The position numbers and the translations under genes were made by a program. The notes under the pieces are model-generated. The model worked only from the letters and a program-made list of their open reading frames with translations. It ran no database searches and was not told the origin of the DNA. A stretch of DNA of 64,000 nt from Pseudomonas fluorescens (GTDB taxonomy: Bacteria; Pseudomonadota; Gammaproteobacteria; Pseudomonadales; Pseudomonadaceae): the NCBI RefSeq assembly GCF_005938625.1, contig NZ_VCNJ01000013.1:124001-188000 (forward strand), given 5' to 3'. Within the stretch, counting starts at the first letter, position 1; each line of letters opens with the position of its first letter. Of the stretch, positions 50,798-59,965 are shown piece after piece.

Positions 50798-53710
50798 ATG
50801 CCGCTCGCCACGTTGATTCATCGCGCCAGTTTGCCCAGCCCGCAGGTGTCTGCCGAGCAGGCCCGGCAATGGCTGGCGGAGCATTACGGCCTCAGCGGCA
50901 CGTTGCAGGCCCTTGGCAGTCAGCAGGATCTGAATTTTCGCGTCGACAGTCCGCGCGGGCGCTTTGTGCTGAAAATCTGTCGTGGCGATTACGCCTTGGT
51001 GGAGCTGCAAGCCCAGCATGCTGGCCTCAAGTACCTGGCCGAGCACGCGGCGGTGACGGTGCCCCGGGTGATCGCGGCCAATAACGGCGAGGATCTGCTG
51101 TCACTGGAGGTTGGGGGCGAAGCCGTCCATGTGCGACTGCTGGATTACATCGAGGGCCAGCCGCTCACGCATTTCGATCACTTGGGACGCGACGTTGTAG
51201 CGGGGTTCGGCCGGCTCTGCGGTGAGATGGATCTGGCGCTGGCCGGGTTCGACCATCCGGGCCTTGAGCGCACGTTGCAGTGGGATTCCCGCCACGCCAG
51301 TGCACTGATCAGCCATCTGCTGCCGGTGATCAAGGATGAGCAGCAACGCGCATTGATTGCCGATGCGGCTAAACAGGCCGAGCGCCGTTTGCAGCCGTTG
51401 CAGGGCAAGCTGCCGATACAGGCGATCCACATGGATATCACCGATGACAATGCCGTCTGGGCGCGCGATGCCCAGCGTCACTGGCAATTGCAGGGCGTGA
51501 TCGACTTCGGCGATCTGGTGCGCACCTGGCGCATCACCGATCTGTCGGTGACCTGTGCGGCGTTGCTGCATCACGCCGGTGGCGATCCGTTTGTCATCCT
51601 GCCGGCGGTTCAGGCGTATCACGCGGTCAACCCGCTGCAAAACGAAGAGCTGCAAGCGCTGTGGCCATTGATCGTCGCGCGCGCGGCGGTGCTGGTACTC
51701 AGTGGCGAGCAACAGGTCAGCATCGACCCGTCGAATACTTACAGCCGCGACAACCTCAGCCATGAGTGGGAAATCTTCAGGGTGGCGATATCGGTGCCAC
51801 AGGCACTGATGGAAGCGGCGATCCTCACTGCCGTCGGTCACGCATTGCCGGCGATCGACAGCGAAGGTTTTGCGCCCTTGCTGCCCGGTCTGGTCGGTTG
51901 CGAATTTGCGCTGATTGATCTTGGTGTCCTGAGTCCGCATTTCGAGGGCGGCAACTGGGAGCAGGCGGGTATCGATCAGCGCCTGCTGACTGAAGCAGCT
52001 GCGGTGCATGGTCTGGCGGCGAGTCGTTACGGTCAGTACCGTTTGTCGCGGACTCGTCCGGACAGTGCCGTAGAGCCGGACACATTCCCGCTGCACGTGG
52101 AATTGCGCGTGCCCGATGGCGCCACCGTGGAGGCACCGTTCGCTGGCGTCGTGCATCAGGCGGCAGACGGCGTGCTGCAACTGGATGGCCCGCAACTCAG
52201 CCTGCGGCTGTTGGGCGTGACACCTTCGCTGCACAGCGGCGCGGCGCTGGTCAAAGGCCAGGTGCTGGGCGCGGTGAGCGGCCCGTTGCGGGTGCAGTTG
52301 TGCCGTGGCGCGCAGCTCGATGCGCCGTTGTTTTGCACGCCGTCTCATGCGCCGGCATGGCAGGCACTGTGTCCATCGCCTGCTGCGTTGCTGGGGCTGG
52401 CCTGCGATGCCGAGCCGGAGCTGGATGGCAAAACCCTGCTTGAACGCCGCGATGCCAGTTTCGCCCGCACGCAAAAACACTATTACGTCGACCCGCCGCG
52501 CATCGAACGCGGCTGGCGCAATCACCTGATCGACATGCAGGGCCGCTCCTATCTGGACATGCTCAACAACGTCGCGGTGCTCGGCCACGGTCATCCGCGC
52601 ATGGCCGCTGTGGCTGCGCGTCAGTGGTCGCTGCTCAACACTAACTCGCGGTTCAACTATGCGGCGGTTGCCGAGTTTTCCGAGCGCTTGCTGAAGCTGG
52701 CGCCGGAAGGCATGGATCGAGTGTTTCTGGTTAACAGCGGCAGCGAGGCCAATGACCTGGCGATCCGTCTGGCATGGGCCTACAGCGGCGGTCGCGACAT
52801 GATCAGCGTGCTGGAGGCCTATCACGGCTGGACGGTCGGCGCCGATGCGGTGTCGACGTCGATTGCCGACAACCCGAAAGCCCTGGAAAGCCGTCCGGAC
52901 TGGGTGCATCCGGTGCCTGCGCCCAATATGTATCGCGGTGAGTTCCGTGGCGTCGATTCGGCACCGGATTATCTGCGCAGCGTTGAGCATCACCTGGAAA
53001 AACTCGCCGAGCAGAAGCGCCAATTGGCCGGGTTTATCTGCGAACCGGTGTACGGCAATGCTGGCGGTATCTCGCTGCCGCCGGGTTACCTGAAACAGGT
53101 TTACGCCTTGGTACGCGCGCAGGGCGGGGTGTGCATCGCCGACGAAGTGCAGGTCGGCTATGGGCGTATGGGTAAATTTTTCTGGGGCGTTGAAGAGCAG
53201 GGCGTGGTGCCGGACATCATCACCATGGCCAAAGGCATGGGTAACGGCCAGCCACTCGGTGCAGTGATCACTCGCCGGGAAATTGCCGAAGCGCTGGAGG
53301 CTGAAGGTTACTTCTTCTCGTCAGCGGGTGGTAGTCCGGTGAGCTGCCAGATCGGCATGGCGGTGCTCGATGTCATGGAAGAAGAAAAGCTCTGGGAGAA
53401 CGCGCAGGTGGTCGGTGGCCACTTCAAGGCACGGCTTGAAGCGTTGATCGATAAACATCCGCTGGTGGGCGCGGTGCACGGTTCCGGGTTCTATCTGGGG
53501 CTTGAGCTGATCCGTAACCGCGAGACGCTGGAAGCGGCGACCGAAGAGACCGCGCTGCTGTGTGATCGCTTGCGCGAGCTGGGGATTTTCATGCAGCCGA
53601 CCGGGGATGATCTGAATATTCTCAAGATCAAACCACCGATGGTGACGTCGCGTCAGAGTGTGGATTTCTTTGTCGATATGCTCGATCAGGTCCTCAGCGA
53701 AGGTCTGTAG
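50798..53710 (+). CDS. Kinase-swivel-class III aminotransferase fusion protein
   Basis: 970 residues in three parts. Residues 20-340: APH-type small-molecule kinase with a likely ATP lysine (FVLKI, Lys59), catalytic loop HMDITDDN (211-218) and metal loop DFGD (236-239). Residues 430-505: a beta-rich swivel like biotinyl/M23 modules (LRVPDGATVEAPFAGVVHQA). Residues 545-970: class III PLP enzyme with NSGSEANDLAIRLAW, YHGWTVGADAVS, ADEVQVGYGR and the PLP lysine in MAKGMGNGQP (Lys812). The PLP part resembles the phospho-lyase subgroup (ethanolamine-phosphate or phosphohydroxylysine), so phosphorylation followed by elimination in one polypeptide is a reasonable model. Stand-alone transcription from a short leader; substrate unknown. 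Confidence 0.82.
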   Translation: MPLATLIHRASLPSPQVSAEQARQWLAEHYGLSGTLQALGSQQDLNFRVDSPRGRFVLKICRGDYALVELQAQHAGLKYLAEHAAVTVPRVIAANNGEDLLSLEVGGEAVHVRLLDYIEGQPLTHFDHLGRDVVAGFGRLCGEMDLALAGFDHPGLERTLQWDSRHASALISHLLPVIKDEQQRALIADAAKQAERRLQPLQGKLPIQAIHMDITDDNAVWARDAQRHWQLQGVIDFGDLVRTWRITDLSVTCAALLHHAGGDPFVILPAVQAYHAVNPLQNEELQALWPLIVARAAVLVLSGEQQVSIDPSNTYSRDNLSHEWEIFRVAISVPQALMEAAILTAVGHALPAIDSEGFAPLLPGLVGCEFALIDLGVLSPHFEGGNWEQAGIDQRLLTEAAAVHGLAASRYGQYRLSRTRPDSAVEPDTFPLHVELRVPDGATVEAPFAGVVHQAADGVLQLDGPQLSLRLLGVTPSLHSGAALVKGQVLGAVSGPLRVQLCRGAQLDAPLFCTPSHAPAWQALCPSPAALLGLACDAEPELDGKTLLERRDASFARTQKHYYVDPPRIERGWRNHLIDMQGRSYLDMLNNVAVLGHGHPRMAAVAARQWSLLNTNSRFNYAAVAEFSERLLKLAPEGMDRVFLVNSGSEANDLAIRLAWAYSGGRDMISVLEAYHGWTVGADAVSTSIADNPKALESRPDWVHPVPAPNMYRGEFRGVDSAPDYLRSVEHHLEKLAEQKRQLAGFICEPVYGNAGGISLPPGYLKQVYALVRAQGGVCIADEVQVGYGRMGKFFWGVEEQGVVPDIITMAKGMGNGQPLGAVITRREIAEALEAEGYFFSSAGGSPVSCQIGMAVLDVMEEEKLWENAQVVGGHFKARLEALIDKHPLVGAVHGSGFYLGLELIRNRETLEAATEETALLCDRLRELGIFMQPTGDDLNILKIKPPMVTSRQSVDFFVDMLDQVLSEGL

Positions 53711-53727
53711 AACGAAGCCAATCCCCT

Positions 53728-53816
53728 GTGGGAGCGAGCTTGCTCGCGAAAGCGATGTGTCAGTCCCCTATGCAGTTACTGATACACCGCATTCGCGAGC
53801 AAGCTCGCTCCCACAT
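53728..53816. repeat. REP pair, GTGGGAGCGAGC family
   Basis: Inverted 24-base perfect units with a 41-base spacer. Confidence 0.9.
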
Positions 53817-53843
53817 TTTGTCTTGGGTTTTTAATTCGATTTG

Positions 53844-53913
53844 TATCGGCTTTTATTGAATTTATTTAGATGAAAGGCATTTAACAAGCTTCTAAAGCCG
53901 ATATTTATCGGCT
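53844..53913. promoter_or_regulatory. Palindromic operator candidate upstream of aguBA
   Basis: A perfect palindrome of AGCCGATA (53896-53903), TT, TATCGGCT (53906-53913) is preceded by a third half-site TATCGGCTTTTA at 53844. It lies about 100 bases before aguB in AT-rich DNA. In P. aeruginosa aguBA is repressed by AguR, encoded beside it; no aguR is adjacent here. Confidence 0.5.
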
Positions 53914-54015
53914 ATAAAGTCGCCATTGCTCCGGCATGGCGTCTCGCTGTCCGGTGCGCGCGTTTTCTTTTCGGTCGAATGGTCGACCGTCAAAGCACTT
54001 GCCCGGAGATGATTC

Positions 54016-54894
54016 ATGAGTCGTATCGTTACCGTCGCCGCCACTCAGATGGCCTGTTCGTGGGATCTGCACGCCAACCTCGAAATCGCTGAAAGGCTGG
54101 TGCGCGAAGCCGCCGCCAAAGGCGCGCAGATCATCCTGATCCAGGAGCTGTTCGAGGCGCCGTACTTCTGCCAGAAGCCGAACCCGGACTACCTGCAACT
54201 GGCGACGACGGTGGAAGACAACATCGCGATCAAGCACTTCCAGAAAGTCGCCAAAGAACTGCAAGTGGTGCTGCCGATCAGCTTCTATGAGCTGGCCGGC
54301 CGCGCGCGTTTCAACAGCATCGCGATCATCGACGCCGACGGCAGCAACCTCGGGATTTATCGTAAAAGCCACATCCCGGATGGCCCGGGCTACCACGAGA
54401 AGTACTACTTCAACCCGGGCGACACCGGTTTCAAAGTGTGGAACACCCGTTACGCGAAGATCGGCGTGGGCATCTGCTGGGATCAGTGGTTCCCGGAAGC
54501 CGCACGCAGCATGGCCTTGCAAGGTGCAGAAATCCTCTTCTATCCAACGGCAATTGGCAGCGAGCCGCACGACAAGACTATCTCGTCGCGCGATCACTGG
54601 CAGCGTGTGCAGCAGGGCCATGCCGGCGCCAACCTGATGCCGCTGATCGCCAGCAACCGCATCGGCAATGAAGAACAGGACGGCTACGACATCACGTTCT
54701 ACGGCTCTTCGTTCATCGCCAACCAGTTCGGCGAAAAAGTGCAGGAGCTGAATAAAACCGAAGAAGGTATTCTTGTGCACACTTTCAACCTCGACGAGCT
54801 CGAACACATTCGCAGCGCGTGGGGTTCATTCCGTGACCGCCGTCCGAACCTGTACGGCGCGTTGAAAACCCTCGACGGTTCCCTGGAGTCCTGA
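54016..54894 (+). CDS. aguB: N-carbamoylputrescine amidase
   Basis: 292 residues. Hydrolyses N-carbamoylputrescine to putrescine, ammonia and CO2. Nitrilase fold with the catalytic triad visible: Glu in [11 protein letters not shown] (near residue 43), Lys in [12 protein letters not shown] (near 120), Cys in [12 protein letters not shown] (near 157). Length matches the family (about 292). aguA starts 5 bases after the stop, so the agmatine-to-putrescine pathway is one operon. Confidence 0.95.
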   Translation: MSRIVTVAATQMACSWDLHANLEIAERLVREAAAKGAQIILIQELFEAPYFCQKPNPDYLQLATTVEDNIAIKHFQKVAKELQVVLPISFYELAGRARFNSIAIIDADGSNLGIYRKSHIPDGPGYHEKYYFNPGDTGFKVWNTRYAKIGVGICWDQWFPEAARSMALQGAEILFYPTAIGSEPHDKTISSRDHWQRVQQGHAGANLMPLIASNRIGNEEQDGYDITFYGSSFIANQFGEKVQELNKTEEGILVHTFNLDELEHIRSAWGSFRDRRPNLYGALKTLDGSLES

Positions 54895-54899
54895 TCCCG

Positions 54900-56006
54900 A
54901 TGACCACCTTGAAAAGTACCCCACGCGCCGACGGCTTTCACATGCCGGCCGAGTGGGCGCCGCAAACGCAGACCTGGATGATCTGGCCCGAGCGCCCGGA
55001 CAACTGGCGTCTGGGCGGCAAACCGGCGCAAGCCGCACACGCAGCGGTGGCCAAAGCCATCGCGCGTTTCGAACCGGTGACCGTTGCCGTTTCCGCCGGC
55101 CAATACGAAAACGCCCGCGCCCGCCTCGATGTGCCGAATATCCGCGTGGTCGAGATGTCCAGCGATGACGCCTGGGTACGCGACAGCGGCCCGACCTTCG
55201 TCATCAACAACAGCGGCGAAGTGCGCGGTGTGAACTGGGATTTCAACGCCTGGGGCGGTTTCGACGGCGGTCTGTATTCGCCGTGGAATCGTGATTCGCA
55301 GGTTGGCGGCAAGATCCTCGAGATCGAGCGCAGCCCGCGTTACCGCACTGAAGGTTTCGTGCTTGAAGGCGGTTCGATTCACGTCGACGGCGAAGGCACG
55401 CTGATCACCACCGAAGAATGCCTGCTCAACCGCAATCGCAACCCGCACCTGGGCCGCGAAGAAATCGAAGCGGTACTCAGCGCCAATCTGTCTGTGGATA
55501 AAATCATCTGGCTGCCGGACGGTTTGTTCAATGACGAAACCGACGGCCATGTGGATAACTTCTGCTGCTACGTGCGTCCGGGCGAAGTGCTGCTGGCGTG
55601 GACCGATGATCCGCAAGATCCGAACTACCCGCGCTGCCAGGCGGCGATGAAAGTGCTGCAAAGCAGCACCGATGCCAAGGGTCGCCCGTTCACGGTGCAC
55701 AAAATGCCGATCCCGGGCCCACTGTACGCGACTGAAGAAGAGTGCGCCGGTGTCGATCCGGTGGACGGTACCCAGGAGCGTAATCCGTCCGTGCGTCTGG
55801 CCGGTTCCTACGTGAACTTCCTGATCGTCAACGGCGGCATCATCGCGCCGAGCTTCGACGATCCGATGGATGCCCCGGCGAAAGAGATTCTGCAGAAGCT
55901 GTTCCCGCAGCACGAAGTGGTGCTGGTGCCGGGCCGCGAACTGTTACTGGGTGGCGGCAATATCCACTGCCTGACCCAACAGCAACCCGCACCGCACAAA
56001 GAGTGA
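54900..56006 (+). CDS. aguA: Agmatine deiminase
   Basis: 368 residues. Converts agmatine to N-carbamoylputrescine and ammonia. Guanidino-modifying fold: [20 protein letters not shown] at the start, [15 protein letters not shown] near residue 90, [32 protein letters not shown] (His/Asp) and the catalytic cysteine close to the C-terminus in [14 protein letters not shown] (near residue 357). Second gene of aguBA; an intrinsic terminator follows at 56077. Confidence 0.95.
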   Translation: MTTLKSTPRADGFHMPAEWAPQTQTWMIWPERPDNWRLGGKPAQAAHAAVAKAIARFEPVTVAVSAGQYENARARLDVPNIRVVEMSSDDAWVRDSGPTFVINNSGEVRGVNWDFNAWGGFDGGLYSPWNRDSQVGGKILEIERSPRYRTEGFVLEGGSIHVDGEGTLITTEECLLNRNRNPHLGREEIEAVLSANLSVDKIIWLPDGLFNDETDGHVDNFCCYVRPGEVLLAWTDDPQDPNYPRCQAAMKVLQSSTDAKGRPFTVHKMPIPGPLYATEEECAGVDPVDGTQERNPSVRLAGSYVNFLIVNGGIIAPSFDDPMDAPAKEILQKLFPQHEVVLVPGRELLLGGGNIHCLTQQQPAPHKE

Positions 56007-56076
56007 GTTGAGTCGTAACAGCTTGAGTTGATTACCAAATCAGTCGAGCATTGATTAGCTCGCTATGCATGTAAAG

Positions 56077-56111
56077 AGGCCCGCAGCCCGGTTGGATTGC
56101 GGGCTTCTTTG
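56077..56111 (+). terminator. Intrinsic terminator of aguBA
   Basis: GCCCGCA and TGCGGGC pair around 12 bases and are followed by TTCTTTG, 70 bases after aguA. Confidence 0.75.
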
Positions 56112-56138
56112 TATCCACTTGTCGACAACAGAGAAACA

Positions 56139-56155
56139 TTGGCATAGCTCTTGTA
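56139..56155 (+). promoter_or_regulatory. Weak sigma-54-like promoter
   Basis: TTGGCATAGCTCTTGTA carries the GG and correctly spaced -12 region of a sigma-54 promoter but has TTGT instead of TTGC. It lies 98 bases before the small gene at 56253. Confidence 0.25.
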
Positions 56156-56252
56156 TTCATCACCCGTGCACTAGGGAGGGGGGAGAACTTCAACAGTTCT
56201 GTCATAAACCTTGGATAACTTAGCCGCTCATGAACGGGGAGAGAGCGCTGAA

Positions 56253-56465
56253 ATGAACGCCGAAGTGAACGTAGTCAGCGAGCGGACGTTGCATCCCATG
56301 GCCGTTAACGGCGAATCGCTCCAGATTGTCGCGCACTGGTTGAAGTCCAATGGAACGCGTCAGATCAGGCAACCTGATCCGCGCCGGACGATGATCGAGC
56401 GTTACCCCGCTGGCCTGTTCAGCGAGGCCGAACTGGATGCGTTGTGGGCTGTGATGGAAGGATAA
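56253..56465 (+). CDS. Small conserved protein of unknown function
   Basis: 70 residues from the ATG at 56253, preceded by GGGGAGAGAG; the frame is open to 56211. Soluble and mostly helical, with a central QIVAHWLKSNGTRQIRQPDP and an acidic C-terminal helix SEAELDALWAVME. No motif recognised. It has its own terminator 20 bases downstream, which supports a real gene. Conserved small proteins like this occur in fluorescent pseudomonads from memory, but no role is known to me. Confidence 0.6.
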   Translation: MNAEVNVVSERTLHPMAVNGESLQIVAHWLKSNGTRQIRQPDPRRTMIERYPAGLFSEAELDALWAVMEG

Positions 56466-56485
56466 GAAGAACAACAGGGATTGGT

Positions 56486-56517
56486 AAAAGCGCTGCCGGG
56501 ATGGCGGCGCTTTTTTA
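56486..56517 (+). terminator. Intrinsic terminator of the small gene
   Basis: AGCGCTGCC and GGCGGCGCT pair with one G-T pair around 5 bases and end in six Ts. Confidence 0.85.
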
Positions 56518-56547
56518 TGCACGACTGTTTTGTGAACACCCATTCAA

Positions 56548-56637
56548 TGTGGGAGCGAGCTTGCTCGCGAAAGCGTCCGGTCAGTCAACATCGTCGTTGA
56601 ATGACCCACCGCATTCGCGAGCAAGCTCGCTCCCACA
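56548..56637. repeat. REP pair, GTGGGAGCGAGC family
   Basis: Inverted 24-base perfect units separated by 42 bases between the small gene and the TonB receptor stop. Confidence 0.9.
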
Positions 56638-56651
56638 GGATGTGTATGAAA

Positions 56652-58745
56652 TCAGAAACTGTAGGTGCCGGTCATCACCACGCTGCGCGGCGCCCCCGGC
56701 TGGATTTGATACTGGCTGGTCGCCGACGCGTAATACTCGCGATCGGTGATGTTGTTCAGCGCCGCGCGCAAGTCCCAATCCTTCAAGCGGTAACCGACCA
56801 GCGCATCCCAGCGACCATAACCCGGCAACACCGTGGTGTTGGCGTTATCGGCATAACGCTGGCCGACCAGGGTCAGACCGGTTTCGCCGTACCAGCCCAT
56901 TTCCGGTTTCCAGGTCAGGAACAAGCTGCCGTTGTGCTTGGCAACGTTGTTGATGCGTTTGCCTTCGAGGCCGTTGTTGTCCTTCTCGATCTTCGCATCC
57001 TGCATACCGACACCACCGCGCATGTACCAGTTGCCGACGATGTTGCCGGTGGCGGTCAACTCGATCCCGCGCGAACGCTGCAGACCGGACATCACGGTCA
57101 GGGTCGGGTCGTTCGGATCAGTGGTGCGGCGGTTGTAGAGTTCCAGGTCATAGATCGCCAGCGTGGTGCTCAAGCGGTCATCGAGCCAGTCACTCTTCAC
57201 GCCAATCTCTTTTTGCTTGGTCAGCTCGGGACTGAGGTCGTTGGTGTTGCCGGCCGCACCCGGGGTGATGCCGATCAAACCACCGCCGACTGGCGAAAAC
57301 GTCTTCGACCACGAGGCGTAGAACGAGTGATTCTGCAACGGCGTCCAGACCAGGCCGACGCGCGGGCTGGTGCTGTGGCTGTCGCGATCTTCAGAAATGT
57401 TTCGCAGCTTGTTGGTCGACTCGATATCGAAGGTGTCGTAGCGCAGACCACCCAGCAGTTGCCATTGATCGTTCAGGCGCAGTTGGTCCTGCACGTACAC
57501 CGCACGGCTTTCGACTTCGGTGTGGCTGCTGCTGGAAACCTGCATGCTGCCGGTGTGGCGCAGATCGCGGTTCGGGTTATACAGGTCGAGCGCCGGCACC
57601 GGCTGCGCGCCCGGCGTTCTGCCGGTGGCGGCGTTATACAGCGTCGGATCGCGGCGCTGACTGCCGATCTCGACGCCAGTGAGCAGCCGATGCTCAAGAC
57701 CAAAGGTATCGAAACCGCCTTCCAGTTCGATGTTGTTGTACACGTTGCGGGTGGTCAGATCCTGCTGCCAGTGCTGACGCGTGACCTTGTTGGTCGCCGG
57801 CGTGTAACCGGTGAGGTAAGTGTTGTCGAAATCGCTGTCGAGCTTGAACACGCCGAGGGTCTGGCGCAGTTGCCAGTTGTCGTTGATCTCGTAGGTGAGT
57901 TTCGAGCGCAGCGATTGCGACTTGTCGTCGATAAAGTCGTGATCGTTGCCGTAAGTCGTGTCCCGACCGACATCCGCCGGGCGCCCGTTAATGCCGGGAA
58001 TGCCGCGATCCGGGGTGCGGTTGTAGCGGCTGTATTCGTATTGCACCAGCCAGTTCAGGTCCGGCGTCAGTTGCCAGCTCATCGACGGCGCGAACAGTTG
58101 GCGATTACCGCTGACGCCATCACGGAAGCTGTTTTCATCCATGTTGCCCATGTTCAGGCGCAGGCTGATGTTTTCACTCGGGTCAGTACTGAGGTCGGCG
58201 TAAAGACTGCGCAAATCTTCGCTGCCACCCTGGGCTTCGATGGTCGAGCGACGGCCGAACTCCGGCATTTTGCTCACGCGATTGACGATCCCGCCCTGAC
58301 TGCCACGCCCGTACAACACGGCGGCCGGGCCTTTAAGGACTTCGACGCGTTCGATGTTATGCAGATCGCGCTTGTATTGGCTGTCGTCGCGGATGCCGTC
58401 GAGATAGAAATCGTTGCTGGCATCGAAGCCGCGAATGCGCAGGCTGTCGAAGCGGGTGTCGGCGCTGCTGCTGACGTTGGGCATGCCGCTCAAGGCGTCA
58501 CCAATATCGTTGGTGCCGTAGTTGGCGACGTTCGAGGTCTTGATCGAATCGATCGCCTGCGGCACGTAGCGCACGGGTGTCGAGGTGCGGGTCGCGGTGC
58601 TGCTGAGCTTCACCCGTGGGTCATCGGCTTGCGCTTCGGCGCTGATCGCGGTGGCGGGTAACTCGGTCGCGGAGTAGGCAAAACCGCTGGACAGAAAAGC
58701 AGAAAGCCCAAGAGTGACGGGCGTAAGACGGAACGGGGCAGGCAT
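56652..58745 (-). CDS. Catecholate-type TonB-dependent siderophore receptor
   Basis: 697 residues from the ATG at 58745; one 12 bases earlier is possible. Signal peptide to about residue 26 (...GFAYSA|TELPA). Plug domain with VRYVPQAIDSIKTSN, DGIRDDSQYKRDLHNIERVE and GPAAVLYGRGSQGGIVN, then a barrel ending in the expected aromatic residue (GTYSF). The DSLRIRGFDASNDFYLDGIR region resembles Fiu/PiuA-like receptors that take up iron-catechol complexes. A Fur-box-like sequence lies 45 bases upstream, which supports iron control. No siderophore synthesis genes are nearby, so it may use foreign siderophores. Confidence 0.88.
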   Translation of the reverse strand: MPAPFRLTPVTLGLSAFLSSGFAYSATELPATAISAEAQADDPRVKLSSTATRTSTPVRYVPQAIDSIKTSNVANYGTNDIGDALSGMPNVSSSADTRFDSLRIRGFDASNDFYLDGIRDDSQYKRDLHNIERVEVLKGPAAVLYGRGSQGGIVNRVSKMPEFGRRSTIEAQGGSEDLRSLYADLSTDPSENISLRLNMGNMDENSFRDGVSGNRQLFAPSMSWQLTPDLNWLVQYEYSRYNRTPDRGIPGINGRPADVGRDTTYGNDHDFIDDKSQSLRSKLTYEINDNWQLRQTLGVFKLDSDFDNTYLTGYTPATNKVTRQHWQQDLTTRNVYNNIELEGGFDTFGLEHRLLTGVEIGSQRRDPTLYNAATGRTPGAQPVPALDLYNPNRDLRHTGSMQVSSSSHTEVESRAVYVQDQLRLNDQWQLLGGLRYDTFDIESTNKLRNISEDRDSHSTSPRVGLVWTPLQNHSFYASWSKTFSPVGGGLIGITPGAAGNTNDLSPELTKQKEIGVKSDWLDDRLSTTLAIYDLELYNRRTTDPNDPTLTVMSGLQRSRGIELTATGNIVGNWYMRGGVGMQDAKIEKDNNGLEGKRINNVAKHNGSLFLTWKPEMGWYGETGLTLVGQRYADNANTTVLPGYGRWDALVGYRLKDWDLRAALNNITDREYYASATSQYQIQPGAPRSVVMTGTYSF

Positions 58746-58789
58746 TGAACAGCGCATCCGAAAGTGTGGAAGGATTTGAGCGCGCGAAT

Positions 58790-58808
58790 GGTAATGCTTT
58801 GCATTTAC
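58790..58808 (-). promoter_or_regulatory. Fur-box-like site of the siderophore receptor
   Basis: GTAAATGCAAAGCATTACC on the minus strand matches 13 of 19 positions of the Fur consensus and is itself palindromic. Position, 45 bases before the receptor start, fits repression by Fur with iron. Confidence 0.65.
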
Positions 58809-59000
58809 TTCCGTTAATTATTCCTTATAAGTTCCCCTGTCTGATTGTTTCAATTTGTGTCCGAATCGACACAATCTGACCGCTGGGCCAATTCGACCAA
58901 TTCATGAAACAGACTGAAAGCCATTCCGGCGTTTTTCCGCATGAGTGCGCGGACTAATCTGCCGCCATCGATTTCTCTCACTTTTGCCGGAGCTTTCCCC

Positions 59001-59669
59001 ATGATTCTTCATTACATCTACGACCCATTGTGTGGCTGGTGTTATGGCGCCAAGCCGCTGGTAGAAGCGGCGCAGGCTGTGTTGCCAGTGGTCGCCCATG
59101 CCGGGGGCATGATGAGTGGTGCCAATCGCCAACGTGTTTCTCCACAACTGCGCAATTACGTCATGCCCCACGACCGACGCATTGCCGAGTACACCGGCCA
59201 GCCTTTTGGCGAAGAATATTTCGAAGGTTTGCTGCGCGATCACTCGGCGGTGTTCGATTCGACGCCACCGATTGCTGCGGTCATGGCGGTCGAAGCCATC
59301 GACCGAGGCGGTCTGCGCATGTTGGCGCGTTTGCAGACCGCGCACTATGTGGAAGGGCGACGCATCGCTGATTCAGCCGTGCTGTTGGAATTGGCGGTGC
59401 AGATGGGCTATGCGCAGGAAGATTTCCACATTGCGCTGGAGTCGGTTGACAGCGAGGGGCACATAAAGGCCAGTCGCCAGTTTCTGGCTCAACTGGGCGG
59501 CCAGGGTTTTCCGACAATGGCTCTGGAACAGAACGGGACATTCCAATTGGTCGACATCAGTCCCTGGCTGGGCAAGCCGCAAGCATTTGCCGATTGGTTG
59601 CAACAGGCAATCGTCCTCGATGAAACCGGTGAAACTTCTGCATTTTGTTCTATCGATGGTTGCGCCTGA
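59001..59669 (+). CDS. DsbA-family thioredoxin-fold protein
   Basis: 222 residues from the ATG at 59001, with GGAG 8 bases upstream; the frame is open to 58941. No signal peptide, so cytoplasmic. Thioredoxin-fold active site DPLCGWCYGAKP (Cys11, Cys14) right at the N-terminus, a helical insertion (VMPHDRRIAEYTGQPFGEEY) and the cis-proline strand QGFPTMALEQNG. It matches FrnE/DsbA-like isomerases or oxidoreductases. Two more cysteines lie at the C-terminus (AFCSIDGCA). Partner and substrate unknown; divergent from the siderophore receptor. Confidence 0.82.
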   Translation: MILHYIYDPLCGWCYGAKPLVEAAQAVLPVVAHAGGMMSGANRQRVSPQLRNYVMPHDRRIAEYTGQPFGEEYFEGLLRDHSAVFDSTPPIAAVMAVEAIDRGGLRMLARLQTAHYVEGRRIADSAVLLELAVQMGYAQEDFHIALESVDSEGHIKASRQFLAQLGGQGFPTMALEQNGTFQLVDISPWLGKPQAFADWLQQAIVLDETGETSAFCSIDGCA

Positions 59670-59771
59670 TACGCGCTGGATTCACTGACTGTTTGCATTT
59701 CCCAGCAAGGACTCAGCGCAAAATTTACGTTTCTTAGACGATTTTTACCTATTTAAAGACGATTCTTGAAA

Positions 59772-59801
59772 TTGACACATTGTTCAGGGCACGGCTACGA
59801 T
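59772..59801 (+). promoter_or_regulatory. Sigma-70 promoter of the porin gene
   Basis: TTGACA (59772-59777) and TACGAT (59796-59801) separated by 18 bases. Confidence 0.65.
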
Positions 59802-59848
59802 TCGGCCCAACGCCTGTGGCCAACCGCCATGACTCAAAATAAGGAGCA

Positions 59849-59884
59849 GGCCCGCCATGACATGTCGTGGGCGGGTCTTTTTGT
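59849..59884 (+). terminator. Hairpin plus T-run in the porin leader (possible attenuator)
   Basis: GGCCCGCC and GGCGGGTC pair around about 13 bases and run into TTTTTG, 82 bases before the porin start and after the promoter. As a terminator it would cut the porin transcript short unless read-through is controlled; an end for the dsbA-like gene is the simpler alternative. Confidence 0.55.
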
Positions 59885-59965
59885 TTCGGGGTGAATAAAA
59901 GAGTGCAAAAGCGCCGTTTCCGCCGTTCGACACAGCGCGTTTCAACCCGTAATAAGGAAAACAAA

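Larger units (their letters stand above)
53711..54015. other. Intergenic region between the fusion gene and aguB
   Basis: A REP pair (53728-53816) is followed by a markedly AT-rich 100 bases with the AGCCGATA palindrome, then 100 bases to aguB. No gene seen. Confidence 0.7.
59670..59965. other. Leader region of the OprD-family porin gene
   Basis: 296 bases. It contains the promoter at 59772-59801, a GC-rich hairpin followed by a T-run (59849-59884) and a possible 13-codon leader peptide (59857-59898) overlapping that hairpin. Nothing else is seen. Confidence 0.6.

Noticed and set aside
51101..53023. 640-codon minus-strand frame inside the fusion gene
   Set aside because: Composition dominated by Arg/His/Gln as expected of an antisense shadow; the plus-strand product has clear kinase and PLP-enzyme motifs.
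2402..56637. Frequent near-identical palindromes considered as CRISPR repeats
   Set aside because: Copies are dispersed, in inverted pairs with short unique loops, not tandem direct repeats with regular spacers; no cas genes. They are REP elements.
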